Notes under the pieces: generated by a model | The model's input: only the letters and a program-made list of their open reading frames with translations | Told to the model about the DNA's origin: nothing | Databases searched by the model: none | Translations under genes and position numbers: made by a program | Shown: positions 18,025 through 27,073 of the stretch, in pieces | How the letters are laid out: each line of letters starts with the position of its first letter | How positions within the stretch are numbered: the stretch's first letter is position 1 | Source of the DNA: Aquipseudomonas alcaligenes | Lineage (GTDB): Bacteria > Pseudomonadota > Gammaproteobacteria > Pseudomonadales > Pseudomonadaceae | DNA length: 64,000 nucleotides | Reading direction: 5' to 3' | NCBI RefSeq assembly: GCF_003205495.1 | Contig: NZ_QJRX01000003.1 | Span: 434,001 to 498,000 of the forward strand

Positions 18025-19200
18025 ATGAAAGGCCCGCTGTCCTCGCTGAAAGTCCTCGACTTCTCCACCCTGCTGCCGGGGCCCTTCGCTTCGCTGCTGC
18101 TGGCCGACCTGGGCGCCGAGGTGCTGCGCATCGAATCGCCGACGCGCATGGACCTGGTGCGCGTGCTGCCGCCGCATGTCGACGGCGTATCCGCCAGCCA
18201 TGCCTACCTCAACCGCAACAAGCGCTCGCTGGCGCTGGACCTGAAGCAGCCCGAGTCCCTGGAGGTGGTGCGCCGCCTGGTGGCCGAGTACGACATCGTG
18301 CTGGAGCAGTTCCGCCCCGGAGTGATGGAAAAACTCGGCCTCGGCTACGAGGCACTGAAGGCAATCAACCCGCGGCTGATCTACGTCTCCATTACCGGCT
18401 ACGGCCAGACCGGGCCGTACAGGGACCGCGCCGGCCACGACCTCAACTACCTGGCGCTGAGCGGTCTCGCCAGCTACACCGGGCGCCGCGACAGCGGCCC
18501 GCTGCCGCTCGGCATGCAGGTGGCGGACATCGCCGGCGGCTCCCTGCACGGGGTGATCGGCCTGCTCGCCGCGGTGATCGCCCGGCACAGCACGGGGCAG
18601 GGCCAGCACGTCGACATCAGCATGACCGACTGTGCCTTCAGCCTGCACGCCATGGCCGGTGCCGGCTTCCTCGCCGCCGGCCAGGAGCCGGACATGGAGA
18701 ACCAGGCGCTCAACGGCGGCAGCTTCTACGACTACTACCGCACCCGCGACGGCCGCTGGCTGTCGGTGGGCAGCCTGGAACCGCAGTTCATGCAGCAGTT
18801 CTGCGCCGCCATCGGCCGCCCGGAGCTGGCCGCCCTGGGCCTGTCGCCCAAGGATCAGAAGGCGCTCAAGCGCGAGATCGAGATCGAGATCGAGAAGCAC
18901 GACCTGGCCGACTGGCAGCAGCGTTTCGCCGCCCTGGATGCCTGCGTCGAGCCGGTGCTCAAACTGTCCGAGGCGGTCGAGCACCCGCAGCTCAAGGCCC
19001 GTGGCGTGGTCACCGAAGTACCGCGCGAGGGCAGGGCGGCGCAGCGCCAGCTGGCCTGCCCGATCCGTTTCTCGCAGGGGCTGGAGCCACCCCGGCATAT
19101 CGGCAGCGCCCTCGGCGCGCACAGCCTGGAGGTGTTGCGCGAGCTGGGCTACGACGAGGCGCAGATCGCCGCGCTACAGGCCGCCAAGGCGCTCGGCTAG
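18025..19200 (+). CDS. CaiB/BaiF family CoA-transferase or racemase
   Basis: A 391-residue class III CoA-transferase family protein. The N-terminal KVLDFSTLLPGPFASLLLAD and RIESPTRMD segments are family-typical. Asp168 in QVADIAGGSLHG aligns with the catalytic Asp that carries the acyl-anhydride in this family. Related members include alpha-methylacyl-CoA racemase, so the reaction is either CoA transfer or epimerisation. I chose the ATG at 18025, after the ligase stop, rather than an in-frame upstream start inside the ligase gene. It is presumably co-transcribed with the ligase. Confidence 0.9.
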   Translation: MKGPLSSLKVLDFSTLLPGPFASLLLADLGAEVLRIESPTRMDLVRVLPPHVDGVSASHAYLNRNKRSLALDLKQPESLEVVRRLVAEYDIVLEQFRPGVMEKLGLGYEALKAINPRLIYVSITGYGQTGPYRDRAGHDLNYLALSGLASYTGRRDSGPLPLGMQVADIAGGSLHGVIGLLAAVIARHSTGQGQHVDISMTDCAFSLHAMAGAGFLAAGQEPDMENQALNGGSFYDYYRTRDGRWLSVGSLEPQFMQQFCAAIGRPELAALGLSPKDQKALKREIEIEIEKHDLADWQQRFAALDACVEPVLKLSEAVEHPQLKARGVVTEVPREGRAAQRQLACPIRFSQGLEPPRHIGSALGAHSLEVLRELGYDEAQIAALQAAKALG

Positions 19201-19232
19201 CTGCCCGGCACCTTGTCGGTGCCTGGCGGCCG

Positions 19233-19724
19233 TCATGCCGCGCCGCTGGACGGGCGCTTGATCGGGAACGCGACGAAGGGCTTGATCTCCTTGAGCACGA
19301 ACATGCTCTGCATTTCCTTGATGCCGGGTAGCTGGCGCACGACTGTCATCGCAAAGTCGGCAAAGCAATCCAGGTCGCGGGCCACTACCTGCAACAGGAA
19401 GTCGGCGTCGCCGCCGATGCTGTAGCAGGCGACGACATCCTCCAGGCGCATGACTTCCTCCTCGAACTTCTGGGCTTCGGCCTTGCTGTGGCTGTCGATG
19501 CTGATGCGGATGAACACCATGACGCCCAGGCCGATCTTGCGCCGATCCAGCACGGCCCGGTAACCCTGGATGAAGCGGTGTTCCTCCAGCTGGCGGACCC
19601 TGCGCCAGCAGGGTGAGGCCGACATGCCGAGGTGCTCGGCCAGGGTCTGATTGGTCATGCGGCCATCCTGCTGCAGGGCGGCCAGGATGCGGGCGTCGGT
19701 AGCTGTCAAAGCGTGATCGGTCAT
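19233..19724 (-). CDS. Lrp/AsnC family transcriptional regulator
   Basis: A 163-residue Lrp-type regulator with an N-terminal helix-turn-helix (TNQTLAEHLGMSASPCWRRV) and a C-terminal RAM ligand-binding domain (VVACYSIGGDADFLLQVVA). Such proteins usually sense amino acids. It is divergent from a LysE-type exporter gene, the classic regulator/exporter arrangement, with 199 bases between starts. It probably controls the exporter (inference). Confidence 0.92.
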   Translation of the reverse strand: MTDHALTATDARILAALQQDGRMTNQTLAEHLGMSASPCWRRVRQLEEHRFIQGYRAVLDRRKIGLGVMVFIRISIDSHSKAEAQKFEEEVMRLEDVVACYSIGGDADFLLQVVARDLDCFADFAMTVVRQLPGIKEMQSMFVLKEIKPFVAFPIKRPSSGAA

Positions 19725-19923
19725 AAATACCCCTGGGCTGTATCTATGTGAAATTTCCTGCCCTTTCTAATCCATTCGGAAGCCTAAGTAGAGAAGTTTT
19801 TCCCGGTCTGGAGGGTTAGAGTTTTCCCGTTCTCCTGGGCGGCGACCATGCCGCCCGTCGAGAGAACTCTGCGCGCGCAGGCCGAGGTTTGCCGCAGTCG
19901 ACCATCTTCTCGAGGGCCACAGC

Positions 19924-20544
19924 GTGCTCGATCTGACCCAACTCATGACTTATGCGCTGTCGTTGCTGATTGCGGCGATAGTGCCCGGCCCCGGCATGGC
20001 GGCGCTGGTCGCCCGCAGCGTGGGCGGCGGGGCGGCTGCGGGAAGCTGCCTGCTGCTCGGCTTGATCCTGGGCGACCTGATCTACCTGTCGTTCGCCGTC
20101 TTCGGCCTGGCGCTGATCGCCGAGCATTTCGACCTGCTGTTCCAGTTGGTGCGCTGGGGGGCTGCTCTCTACCTGGGCTACCTGGCCTGGCTTTTCTGGT
20201 GCGCCGATCACCAGGAGATCGTGGTGGGACGGCCGGCGCATAGCCGGGAGCTGCTGTCCGCCGCCCTATCGGGGCTGACCATTACCCTGGGCAACCCGAA
20301 AACCATCGCCTTCTACCTGGCGCTGGTGCCCCTGGCCATCGACCTGAACAGCGTTTCCCTCGGCACCTGGGCATTGGTGCTGGTGCCGCTTACCGTGGCG
20401 GTACTGCTGGTGGTGGGGGCGGTGTTCATTCTCGCGGCGGTGCGCATCCGTCACATGCTCTCGAGCCCGCGCGCCCAGCAGCACCTGTTCCGCGGGGCGG
20501 CCACGGTGATGCTGGGGGCGGCCCTGTCCATGCTGGTGCGCTGA
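19924..20544 (+). CDS. LysE family amino acid exporter
   Basis: A 206-residue inner-membrane protein with six hydrophobic helices and the LysE/RhtB signature PGPGMAALVARSVGGG near residues 21-36, plus GNPKTIAFYLALVP in the middle. It should export amino acids or related compounds. I used the GTG at 19924; the next ATG (19948) would truncate the first helix. The divergent Lrp gene is a likely regulator. It converges on the CpxA-like gene with 18 bases between stops. Confidence 0.88.
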   Translation: MLDLTQLMTYALSLLIAAIVPGPGMAALVARSVGGGAAAGSCLLLGLILGDLIYLSFAVFGLALIAEHFDLLFQLVRWGAALYLGYLAWLFWCADHQEIVVGRPAHSRELLSAALSGLTITLGNPKTIAFYLALVPLAIDLNSVSLGTWALVLVPLTVAVLLVVGAVFILAAVRIRHMLSSPRAQQHLFRGAATVMLGAALSMLVR

Positions 20545-20562
20545 ACAGGGGCTAACACCCCC

Positions 20563-21891
20563 TTACTGCTGCTGTGTCAGCGGCAGTTCCAGGGTGGCGA
20601 TGAAGCCGCCCTCCGGGTGGTTGTCCAGCAGCAGGCGGCCGCCATGGCGCTCGGCGGCGCGGCGCGCGATGGCCAGGCCCAGGCCGTGGCCGGCGGCGTC
20701 CTGGTTGGGCGCGCGGTAGAAGGGTTCGCCCAGCCGCGCCAGCACCTCCTGCGGGGCGCCGGGGCCATGGTCGCGCACGCTGATGCGCAGCTGGCCGTCC
20801 TGCTGCTGCACCGTCACTTCGATGGGCTGCCCCTGCGGGTTGAAGCGCAGGGCGTTGCGCAGCAGGTTGTCCAGCGCGCGGCCGAGCATGTCCGGCCAGC
20901 CCGCGAGCGGCAGGGGGCGGCTGTCCATGCGGATCTGCAGGCGCTGGGCGGGGGCGGCCAGGGCGGCGTCGGCCTGCAGGCCGTCGAGCAGCTGGCGAAG
21001 GTCGATCGGGCGCGCGGCCCCGGGGTCGGCGTCCAGGCGGGCGAGGGCAAGAATCTCGCCGATCAGCGCCTCCAGGCGATCGCATTCCTGGGTCAGGCGG
21101 CCCCACAGCTTGTCCCGTTCGCCCGGCTCGGCGCGTTCGGCCAGGGCCAGGGCCACGCGCAGGCGCGCCAGCGGCGAGCGCAGTTCGTGGGAGACGTCGC
21201 GCAGCAGCTGGCGCTGGCTGCCGATCAGGTCTTGCAGGCGCGCGCCCATGCGGTTGAAGTCGCGGGCCAGCACGCCGAACTCGTCGCCGCGCGCGGCCAG
21301 CCTGGCCAGGCTGTGCTGCTGGTAGGCGGTCTGCCCGAGGTCGTGCACGGCGCCGCGCAGGCGGCCGAGCGGGCGGGTAATGGAGAAGGTCAGCAGCAGG
21401 CTGATGGCGGTCAGCACCACCAGGGCGATGCCGAGGGCACTGAGTGGCCAGAACAGGCTGTCGCGGTGCCAGGCCATCATCTCCGGATGGGGGATGCGGT
21501 AGATGAACAGGTAGGTCTCGCCCGAGGCCGGGCTCTGGTATTCCTCGGTGATGCGCCGCCAGGGCAGGCGTTGCGGGTTGTCCTGGCGTGCCTCGAAGGC
21601 GGCCGCGCGTGGCGGAAAGGTGCCGTAGACCAGGGCCTGGCCATTGTCGTTGAGCACCTGGACGTTGACCCGGAAGCGCCGCTTGCGCTTTTCCAGGAAC
21701 TGCTGGGCGGCCTCGGGGCCGTCGCGCTCGTAGAGCTGGGTCCAGAGTTCGGGCAGGTCCTTGAGGGCCGGGTGGCGGCCGAGCACCCAGGCGTCCTGGT
21801 CCAGCGCGCGGCCCAGCAGCAGCGACAGGCCGGCGACCAGGGCCACCGCCAGCCAGAAGCTGGCGAAGATGCGCCAGAACAGTGAACGCAT
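20563..21891 (-). CDS. cpxA: CpxA-like sensor histidine kinase
   Basis: A 442-residue membrane sensor kinase: N-terminal helix (residues 8-28), periplasmic domain (about 30-150), second helix (about 152-178), HAMP, then HisKA with His235 in DVSHELRSPLARL, and a HATPase domain ending in DHGPGAP...GLGLAIARR. In P. aeruginosa the same order (response regulator, CpxP-like protein, kinase) marks the Cpx system. The ATG at 21891 starts directly before the first helix. It is the last gene of the module and probably acts with the response regulator encoded upstream. Confidence 0.85.
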   Translation of the reverse strand: MRSLFWRIFASFWLAVALVAGLSLLLGRALDQDAWVLGRHPALKDLPELWTQLYERDGPEAAQQFLEKRKRRFRVNVQVLNDNGQALVYGTFPPRAAAFEARQDNPQRLPWRRITEEYQSPASGETYLFIYRIPHPEMMAWHRDSLFWPLSALGIALVVLTAISLLLTFSITRPLGRLRGAVHDLGQTAYQQHSLARLAARGDEFGVLARDFNRMGARLQDLIGSQRQLLRDVSHELRSPLARLRVALALAERAEPGERDKLWGRLTQECDRLEALIGEILALARLDADPGAARPIDLRQLLDGLQADAALAAPAQRLQIRMDSRPLPLAGWPDMLGRALDNLLRNALRFNPQGQPIEVTVQQQDGQLRISVRDHGPGAPQEVLARLGEPFYRAPNQDAAGHGLGLAIARRAAERHGGRLLLDNHPEGGFIATLELPLTQQQ

Positions 21892-21945
21892 GGAGGCTCC
21901 TTGAAACGGAGGGCCCGGCACTGCGCCGGGCCCGATTGCCGAATA

Positions 21946-22389
21946 TTACTCGGCTTTTTGTGCTTTCTCGGCCTTCCAGGCCTCGAATTCCGCGCGTTCG
22001 GCGCGACGTTTCGCCATCTCGGCCTTGTGCGCGTCGAAGGTCTTCTGCTGCTCCGGGGTGAGGATGGCGCGGATGGCCTTGTCATGCTCCAGGCGCGCGG
22101 TTTCCAGTTCCTGCTTGAGGGCGTCCTGGTCGGCCTTTGGCAGCTTGTCCAGATACTTCTGGGTGATCTCGCGGGGATCGCCCTTGCGCTCGCGCATCAG
22201 CTTGCCCATCTGCTCGCGCTGTTCGGCGCTGAGGTCGAGGTCCTTGAACATCCGCATGCCGTGGCCGTGGTGCTCGCCGTGCATGGCCTTGCTGCAGGGG
22301 CCGTGCTCGCCGGGGGCGCCTTCGGGCATGGCCAGGGCGAGGGTCGGCAGGCTGGCGGCGAGCAGCAGGGCGGTGAGGGTCTTGCGCAT
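21946..22389 (-). CDS. CpxP/Spy-like periplasmic protein
   Basis: A 147-residue protein with a signal peptide (MRKTLTALLLAASLPTLALA) and two LTxxQ-type motifs (DLSAEQREQM and ILTPEQQKTF), the hallmark of Spy/CpxP envelope-stress chaperones. A His-rich stretch after the signal peptide (MHGEHHGHGMR) may bind metal. The C-terminus is a charged helix. It lies between the response regulator and the kinase genes on the same strand, consistent with an accessory inhibitor of the kinase. A pair of GTAAA half-sites lies 84-99 bases upstream of its start. Confidence 0.85.
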   Translation of the reverse strand: MRKTLTALLLAASLPTLALAMPEGAPGEHGPCSKAMHGEHHGHGMRMFKDLDLSAEQREQMGKLMRERKGDPREITQKYLDKLPKADQDALKQELETARLEHDKAIRAILTPEQQKTFDAHKAEMAKRRAERAEFEAWKAEKAQKAE

Positions 22390-22472
22390 GATCTGTCTCC
22401 TTGTCTCGAAACCGGTGGTTTACCGGATGAGCCCAGTCTAGGGAGGGCAAGGTCAGGCGCGGTCAGGGGAGG

Positions 22473-22488
22473 GTAAAGGCTGGGTAAA
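22473..22488. promoter_or_regulatory. putative CpxR box (GTAAA-N6-GTAAA)
   Basis: Two direct GTAAA half-sites six bases apart, between the response regulator stop and the CpxP-like start. The known CpxR consensus is GTAAA-N5-GTAAA. Spacing differs by one base, so this is a candidate for autoregulation. Confidence 0.5.
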
Positions 22489-22555
22489 GCCGAACCTGCC
22501 CGGAAGCCTGCTGCGCGTCAGGCCTGCTGCGTTAAAACTGTGTTCAGAACGCTCA

Positions 22556-22570
22556 TTTACCTCGCGTAAA
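22556..22570. promoter_or_regulatory. TTTAC-N5-GTAAA inverted repeat
   Basis: A perfect 5+5 base inverted repeat of the GTAAA half-site, in the same 244-base gap as the direct repeat. It may be a second regulator site for the CpxP-like gene or may overlap a promoter. Confidence 0.4.
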
Positions 22571-22633
22571 TTGCGCTTCTTCACCCAGTTTTGCCTTGCA
22601 TGCCTGCAGCTCGCGATGCTTCTGAGCTGGTTC

Positions 22634-23311
22634 TCAGGGCGCGTAGTAGTAGCCACGGCTGCGCAGGGCGACGATGCGCGGGCGGCCGTCGGGGTGCGGA
22701 CCGAGCTTCTTGCGCAGGTTGCTGACGTGCATGTCCAGGCTGCGGTCGTAGAGGGTCAGCTTGCGGCCCAGTGCCAGCTGGGCCAGGGCCTGCTTGTCCA
22801 GCGGTTCGCCGGGTTGCTGCAGCAGGGCCTCGAGGATGCGCCCTTCGGACAGGGTCAGGGCGATCTCGTGCTCGCCGAGGTTGGCCACGCCGCGCTGCGG
22901 GCTGTAGCTGAGGTCGCCCAGCTCCAGGCGCGAGGAGCTGGCGACCGGCTGGCTGCGGCGCAGCACGGCGCGCAGGCGGGCGGTCAGCTCGCGCGGGTCG
23001 CAGGGCTTGGCCAGGTAGTCGTCGGCACCCAGCTCCAGACCGAGGATGCGGTCCAGCGGCTCGCCGCGCGCCGAGAGCATCAGCACCGGCAGTTCGGCGT
23101 GCTCGCTGCGCAGCTGCTTGAGCAGCTCCAGGCCGCTGCCGTCGGGCAGCATCACGTCGAGTATCACTGCCGCCGGGCTCTGCCCGGCCAGGGCAGCGCG
23201 GGCGCTGACACCGTCATGGCAGGCACGCACGGCGAAACCTTCCTGCTGCAGCCAGCTGGCCAGGAGCTCGCAGAGCTCGGTGTCGTCGTCGATCAGCAGC
23301 AGGTCGGTCAT
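22634..23311 (-). CDS. cpxR: CpxR-like OmpR-family response regulator
   Basis: A 225-residue response regulator with an N-terminal receiver (acidic pocket IDDD at 7-10, phospho-acceptor Asp52 in ILDVMLPDG, Lys102 in LAKPCDP) and a C-terminal OmpR/PhoB winged helix (LYDRSLDMHVSNLRKKLG). Gene order with a CpxP-like protein and a CpxA-like kinase supports a Cpx-type role in envelope stress. It is followed by a 244-base gap before the CpxP-like gene that holds GTAAA sites, so the downstream genes may have their own promoter. Confidence 0.9.
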   Translation of the reverse strand: MTDLLLIDDDTELCELLASWLQQEGFAVRACHDGVSARAALAGQSPAAVILDVMLPDGSGLELLKQLRSEHAELPVLMLSARGEPLDRILGLELGADDYLAKPCDPRELTARLRAVLRRSQPVASSSRLELGDLSYSPQRGVANLGEHEIALTLSEGRILEALLQQPGEPLDKQALAQLALGRKLTLYDRSLDMHVSNLRKKLGPHPDGRPRIVALRSRGYYYAP

Positions 23312-23338
23312 GGCGGTTTCGGCGGCTCAGGGTCGCGC

Positions 23339-23749
23339 TCAGACCCACTCGCTGCGCCTTTTGTTCCGCCCGCCGGCGCTCAGGCGGCCGACGATGAAGG
23401 CGATCAGCGCGCTGCCGGCGCCGATGGCGTACCACAGTTGTTGTTCGCTGAGCAGGCGCGGCGGTTGCTCGGCCTGGGCCTGCTTGAGCTGCAGCTTGAG
23501 GCGCTGGTTGTCCTGGCGCAGACGGCTGATCTGCGCCGCCTCGCGCTCGCCGCCCTGCAGTTCACCGAGCTGGCGCTGACTCTCGGCCAGTTGCTGCTGC
23601 AAGGCGGCGATCTGTGCGGCGCCGTCGCCGCTCGGGGCCGTGGCTGCGGCAGGTACCGGATTGAGGGCCAGCGGCTGGGACTCTTCCGCGTGCAGGGCGG
23701 GGATGACGCAGAGGGTGGTGAGCAACAGGTAGAGCGGGCCTTGGCGCAT
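23339..23749 (-). CDS. membrane-anchored coiled-coil protein
   Basis: A 136-residue protein with a signal peptide (ending LHAEE), a coiled coil (about residues 44-95, AQIAALQQQLAESQRQLGEL and onward) and a C-terminal membrane helix (LWYAIGAGSALIAFIVG) with a basic tail. This resembles the C-terminal half of the TIGR04211 SH3-domain proteins, but the SH3 part is absent. Function unknown. It lies 27 bases upstream of cpxR on the same strand, so it may belong to the same envelope-stress transcript. Confidence 0.7.
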   Translation of the reverse strand: MRQGPLYLLLTTLCVIPALHAEESQPLALNPVPAAATAPSGDGAAQIAALQQQLAESQRQLGELQGGEREAAQISRLRQDNQRLKLQLKQAQAEQPPRLLSEQQLWYAIGAGSALIAFIVGRLSAGGRNKRRSEWV

Positions 23750-23800
23750 GGGGAACTCCGTTGTGCGAATTATTGTTATGGGCCTGCGTCGTGGATCGGA

Positions 23801-24100
23801 TCAGGGCATTACCTGCTTGAAGGGTTTGACCAGCACGCTGGCGTAGACACCGGCGGCACGGTAGGGGTCGGCGTCGGCCCAGCTCTGGGCGGCGGCGAGG
23901 GACTCGAACTCGGCGACGATCAGGCTGCCGGAAAAACCGGCCGGACCGGGGTCGTTGCTGTCGATTGCCGGGTGCGGACCGGCCAGCACCAGGCGACCCT
24001 CGTTCTTCAGCTGTTCCAGGCGGGCCAGGTGGGCTGGGCGGGTGGCCAGGCGCTTGTCCAGGGACCCGGGGGCATCGCTGGCGATGATGGCGTAGAGCAT
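23801..24100 (-). CDS. yciI: YciI family protein
   Basis: A 99-residue YciI-type dimeric ferredoxin-like fold protein. The conserved [19 protein letters not shown] segment and the His/Asp pair of the putative active site ([18 protein letters not shown]) are present. Biochemical role unsettled. It starts one base after the stop of yciB, in the same yciB-yciI order seen in other gammaproteobacteria. Confidence 0.9.
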   Translation of the reverse strand: MLYAIIASDAPGSLDKRLATRPAHLARLEQLKNEGRLVLAGPHPAIDSNDPGPAGFSGSLIVAEFESLAAAQSWADADPYRAAGVYASVLVKPFKQVMP

Positions 24101-24101
24101 G

Positions 24102-24692
24102 TCAGTCCTTGCTTTGCTGGGGGGCGTCGTCGTGGATGTGGCGCGCCAGGTAGACGCCCTGGGCGATCAGGAACAGCACGGTCATGCCGAGGCTGCCGAA
24201 GACTTTGAAGTCGACCCAGATGTCGTGGAAGGTGAAGGCGACGAACAGGTTGGCGCAGCCGCTGAAGACGAAGAAGGCGATCCAGGCCAGGTTCAGGCGG
24301 ACCCAGATCGGCTGCGGCAGCTGCACGGCATGGCCCATGATGCGCTGGATCAGCACCTTGTCGCCGATGAAGTGGGTGGCGGCGAAGCCGGCGGCGAACA
24401 GCCAGTTGACCACCGGCGCCTTCCACTTGAGGAAGGTCTCGCTGTGGAAGGCCAGGGTCATGCCGCCGAACAGCAGGCAGGCCAGCAGGGTCAGCCACTG
24501 GCCCTTTTCCAGCTTGCGCTGGAGCAGGAGCAGCACGCCGTAGACCACCACCGAACTGGCGATCAGCACGGCGGTGGCGCTGAAGATGCCGCCCAGCTCG
24601 AAGCTCTGGCCGGCCAGTACGACGGTGCGCGGATCGAGTTTGTAGACGATGAAGAACAGGATGAGCGGGATGAAATCGATGAATTGTTTCAC
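24102..24692 (-). CDS. yciB: septation protein A / YciB
   Basis: A 196-residue inner-membrane protein of the YciB (IspZ) family with five or six helices. The N-terminus [18 protein letters not shown] is diagnostic. The family is linked to cell-envelope integrity and septation. I use the GTG at 24692, which gives the usual start (V/M)KQFIDF; a TTG at 24731 is the only earlier option. It is divergent from trpH with 65 bases between starts and co-transcribed with yciI. Confidence 0.9.
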   Translation of the reverse strand: MKQFIDFIPLILFFIVYKLDPRTVVLAGQSFELGGIFSATAVLIASSVVVYGVLLLLQRKLEKGQWLTLLACLLFGGMTLAFHSETFLKWKAPVVNWLFAAGFAATHFIGDKVLIQRIMGHAVQLPQPIWVRLNLAWIAFFVFSGCANLFVAFTFHDIWVDFKVFGSLGMTVLFLIAQGVYLARHIHDDAPQQSKD

Positions 24693-24757
24693 GGCGGCAG
24701 CCAGAAGCGGGATGTGGCGGCATAATAACAAACAACCCCGTTAACGAAAGACGCGCC

Positions 24758-25618
24758 ATGAAGGTCGACCTGCACTGCCACAGCACCGCTTCCGACGGCG
24801 TTCTGCCGCCCGCCGAGGTGGTTGCGCGCGCCCATGGGCGCGGCGTCGAGCTGCTGGCGCTGACCGACCACGACACCCTCGAGGGCCTGGACGAGGCGCG
24901 CGCCGCCGCTGCCGGCCTGGGCCTGCGTCTGGTCAACGGCATCGAGCTGTCCTGCACCTGGGGTGGGGCGACCATCCATGTGCTCGGCTATGCCTTCGCC
25001 AGCGAGGCGCCGGCCTTGCAGCAGGCCATCGCCGAGTTGCACCAGGGCCGCTGGCTGCGCGCCGAGGAAATTTCCCGCCGCCTGGCCGCCAAGGGCATGC
25101 CTGGCGCCCTGGAGGGTGCCCGCGAAGTCCAGCAGGGCCTGGGCGATAGCGGCAACGCGCCGGCGCGGCCGCACTTCGCCGAGTTCCTGGTGCGCGCCGG
25201 GCATGTGCGCGACCACGCCGAGGCGTTCCGCAAGTGGCTGGGCTCGGGCAAGCTGGGTGACGTCAAGCAGCACTGGCCGAGCCTGGAGCAGGCGGTCGGC
25301 ACGCTGAAGGCGGCCGGCGCCTGGATCAGCCTGGCGCACCCCTGGCAGTACGATTTCACCCGCAGCAAGCGCCGCCGTCTGGTGGCCGACTTCATCGCCG
25401 CGGGGGGGCACGCACTAGAAGTGGTGAACGGCCTGCAGCCGGCCGAGCAGGTCGGCGGCCTGGCCATCCTGGCCCGCGAATTCGGCATGCTGGCGAGCGC
25501 CGGCAGCGACTTCCATGCCCCGGGCGACTGGTCCGAGCTGGGCATGTACCGCCCGTTGCCGGACGATCTGTCTCCTCTCTGGGAGCGCTTCGACCATGCA
25601 CGCGCTACTACCGCCTGA
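24758..25618 (+). CDS. rnm: PHP domain phosphoesterase (RNase AM, TrpH/YciV)
   Basis: A 286-residue PHP phosphoesterase. Metal-ligand motifs are VDLHCHSTASDG at the N-terminus, LTDHDTLEG, ISLAHPWQYD and GSDFHAPGDWSELG. The E. coli homologue (YciV/TrpH) hydrolyses 3',5'-nucleoside bisphosphates and matures the 5' ends of rRNAs. It is followed after 13 bases by the yciO-type gene, the order also found in E. coli. Confidence 0.9.
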   Translation: MKVDLHCHSTASDGVLPPAEVVARAHGRGVELLALTDHDTLEGLDEARAAAAGLGLRLVNGIELSCTWGGATIHVLGYAFASEAPALQQAIAELHQGRWLRAEEISRRLAAKGMPGALEGAREVQQGLGDSGNAPARPHFAEFLVRAGHVRDHAEAFRKWLGSGKLGDVKQHWPSLEQAVGTLKAAGAWISLAHPWQYDFTRSKRRRLVADFIAAGGHALEVVNGLQPAEQVGGLAILAREFGMLASAGSDFHAPGDWSELGMYRPLPDDLSPLWERFDHARATTA

Positions 25619-25631
25619 ACAGGGAACGTCA

Positions 25632-26264
25632 ATGAGCCAGTTCTTCCAGGTCCACCCGGAAAACCCGCAGCCGCGCCTGATCAAGCAGGCGGTGGAAATC
25701 CTTCGCAACGGCGGGGTGATCGTCTACCCGACCGACTCCTCCTACGCCATCGGCTGCCTGATCGGCGACAAGGGCGCGGTGGAGCGCATCCGCCGCCTGC
25801 GCCAGCTGGACGACAAGCACAACTTCACCCTGGTGTGCAGCGACCTGTCGCAGATCGGCCTGTTCGCCAAGGTCGATACCGGCGCCTTCCGCCTGCTCAA
25901 GGCGCACACGCCGGGGCCCTACACCTTCATCCTCGGCGCCACCCGCGAAGTGCCGCGCATGCTGCTGCACCCCAAGCGCCGCACCATCGGCCTGCGGGTG
26001 CCGGCGCACCCCATCGCCCTGGCCCTGGCCGAGGCCCTGGGCGAGCCGCTGATGAGCGTGAGCCTGATCCTGCCCGGCGCAGACCTGCCGATGAGCGACC
26101 CCTACGAGATGCGCCAGGTCCTCGAACACCAGGTCGACCTGATCATCGACGGCGGCTACGGTGGCCTGGAGGCTTCCACCGTGATCAACCTGGCCGAGGG
26201 CGAGCCCGAGGTGATCCGCGTCGGCTGCGGCGACCCGACGCCGTTCCAGGGTGACGCGGCGTGA
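25632..26264 (+). CDS. yciO: YciO/Sua5 family threonylcarbamoyl-AMP synthase-like protein
   Basis: A 210-residue Sua5/YrdC/YciO domain protein. GGVIVYPTDSSYAIGC near the N-terminus and KRRTIGLRVPAHP in the middle are the conserved substrate-binding segments. YciO forms resemble the TsaC enzyme of t6A tRNA modification but are usually a separate paralogue, so the exact role is uncertain. The stop overlaps the GTG of scpA by four bases, so it is translationally coupled to it. Confidence 0.9.
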   Translation: MSQFFQVHPENPQPRLIKQAVEILRNGGVIVYPTDSSYAIGCLIGDKGAVERIRRLRQLDDKHNFTLVCSDLSQIGLFAKVDTGAFRLLKAHTPGPYTFILGATREVPRMLLHPKRRTIGLRVPAHPIALALAEALGEPLMSVSLILPGADLPMSDPYEMRQVLEHQVDLIIDGGYGGLEASTVINLAEGEPEVIRVGCGDPTPFQGDAA

Positions 26265-27073
26265 GCGAGCAGCTCGACAGCCAGGCCGGCGCGCAGCAGG
26301 AATTACCTTTTGCTCTGGTCTACGGCCAGGCCGTCACCGAGCTGCCGCTGGACCTGTATATCCCGCCGGATGCCCTGGAAGTCTTCCTCGAAGCCTTCGA
26401 GGGCCCGCTCGACCTGCTGCTGTACCTGATCCGCAAGCAGAACATCGACATCCTCGACATCCCGGTGGCCGAGATCACCAAGCAGTACATGGGCTACGTC
26501 GAACTGATGAAGTCGGTACGCCTGGAGCTGGCCGCCGAGTACCTGGTGATGGCCGCCATGCTGGCCGAGATCAAGTCGCGCATGCTGCTGCCGCGCTCGG
26601 CCGAAGCCGAGGAAGAGGAGGATGACCCGCGCGCCGAGCTGATCCGCCGTCTGCAGGAGTACGAGCGCTACAAGGCCGCCGCCGAGGGCCTGGACGAACT
26701 GCCGCGGGTCGGCCGCGACCTCAGCGTACCGCGCCTGGACGCCCCCGAGGCGCGGGCGCGCAAGCTGCTGCCGGAGGTCAGCCTGGAGGAAGTGCTGCTG
26801 TCCATGGCCGAGGTGCTGCGCCGCGCCGACATGTTCGAGAGCCACCAGGTGACGCGCGAGGCACTGTCCACCCGCGAGCGCATGAGCGAGGTGCTGGAGC
26901 GTCTCAAGGGCAATGGTTTCGTGCCGTTCGTCAGGCTGTTTACTGTGGAGGAGGGACGTCTGGGGGTGGTCGTCACCTTCATGGCGGTGCTCGAACTGAT
27001 CAAGGAACAACTGGTGGAACTGGTGCAGAATGAGCCCTTCGCGCCCATCCACGTCCGTGCCCGAGCCGAATAG
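26261..27073 (+). CDS. scpA: segregation and condensation protein A
   Basis: A 270-residue kleisin of the bacterial SMC complex. The N-terminal FEGPLDLLLYLIRKQNIDILD is the family signature, and the C-terminal winged-helix region includes VTFMAVLELIKEQLVEL. The GTG start overlaps the yciO stop. ScpB follows at once. No smc gene is in the window. Confidence 0.95.
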   Translation: MSEQLDSQAGAQQELPFALVYGQAVTELPLDLYIPPDALEVFLEAFEGPLDLLLYLIRKQNIDILDIPVAEITKQYMGYVELMKSVRLELAAEYLVMAAMLAEIKSRMLLPRSAEAEEEEDDPRAELIRRLQEYERYKAAAEGLDELPRVGRDLSVPRLDAPEARARKLLPEVSLEEVLLSMAEVLRRADMFESHQVTREALSTRERMSEVLERLKGNGFVPFVRLFTVEEGRLGVVVTFMAVLELIKEQLVELVQNEPFAPIHVRARAE

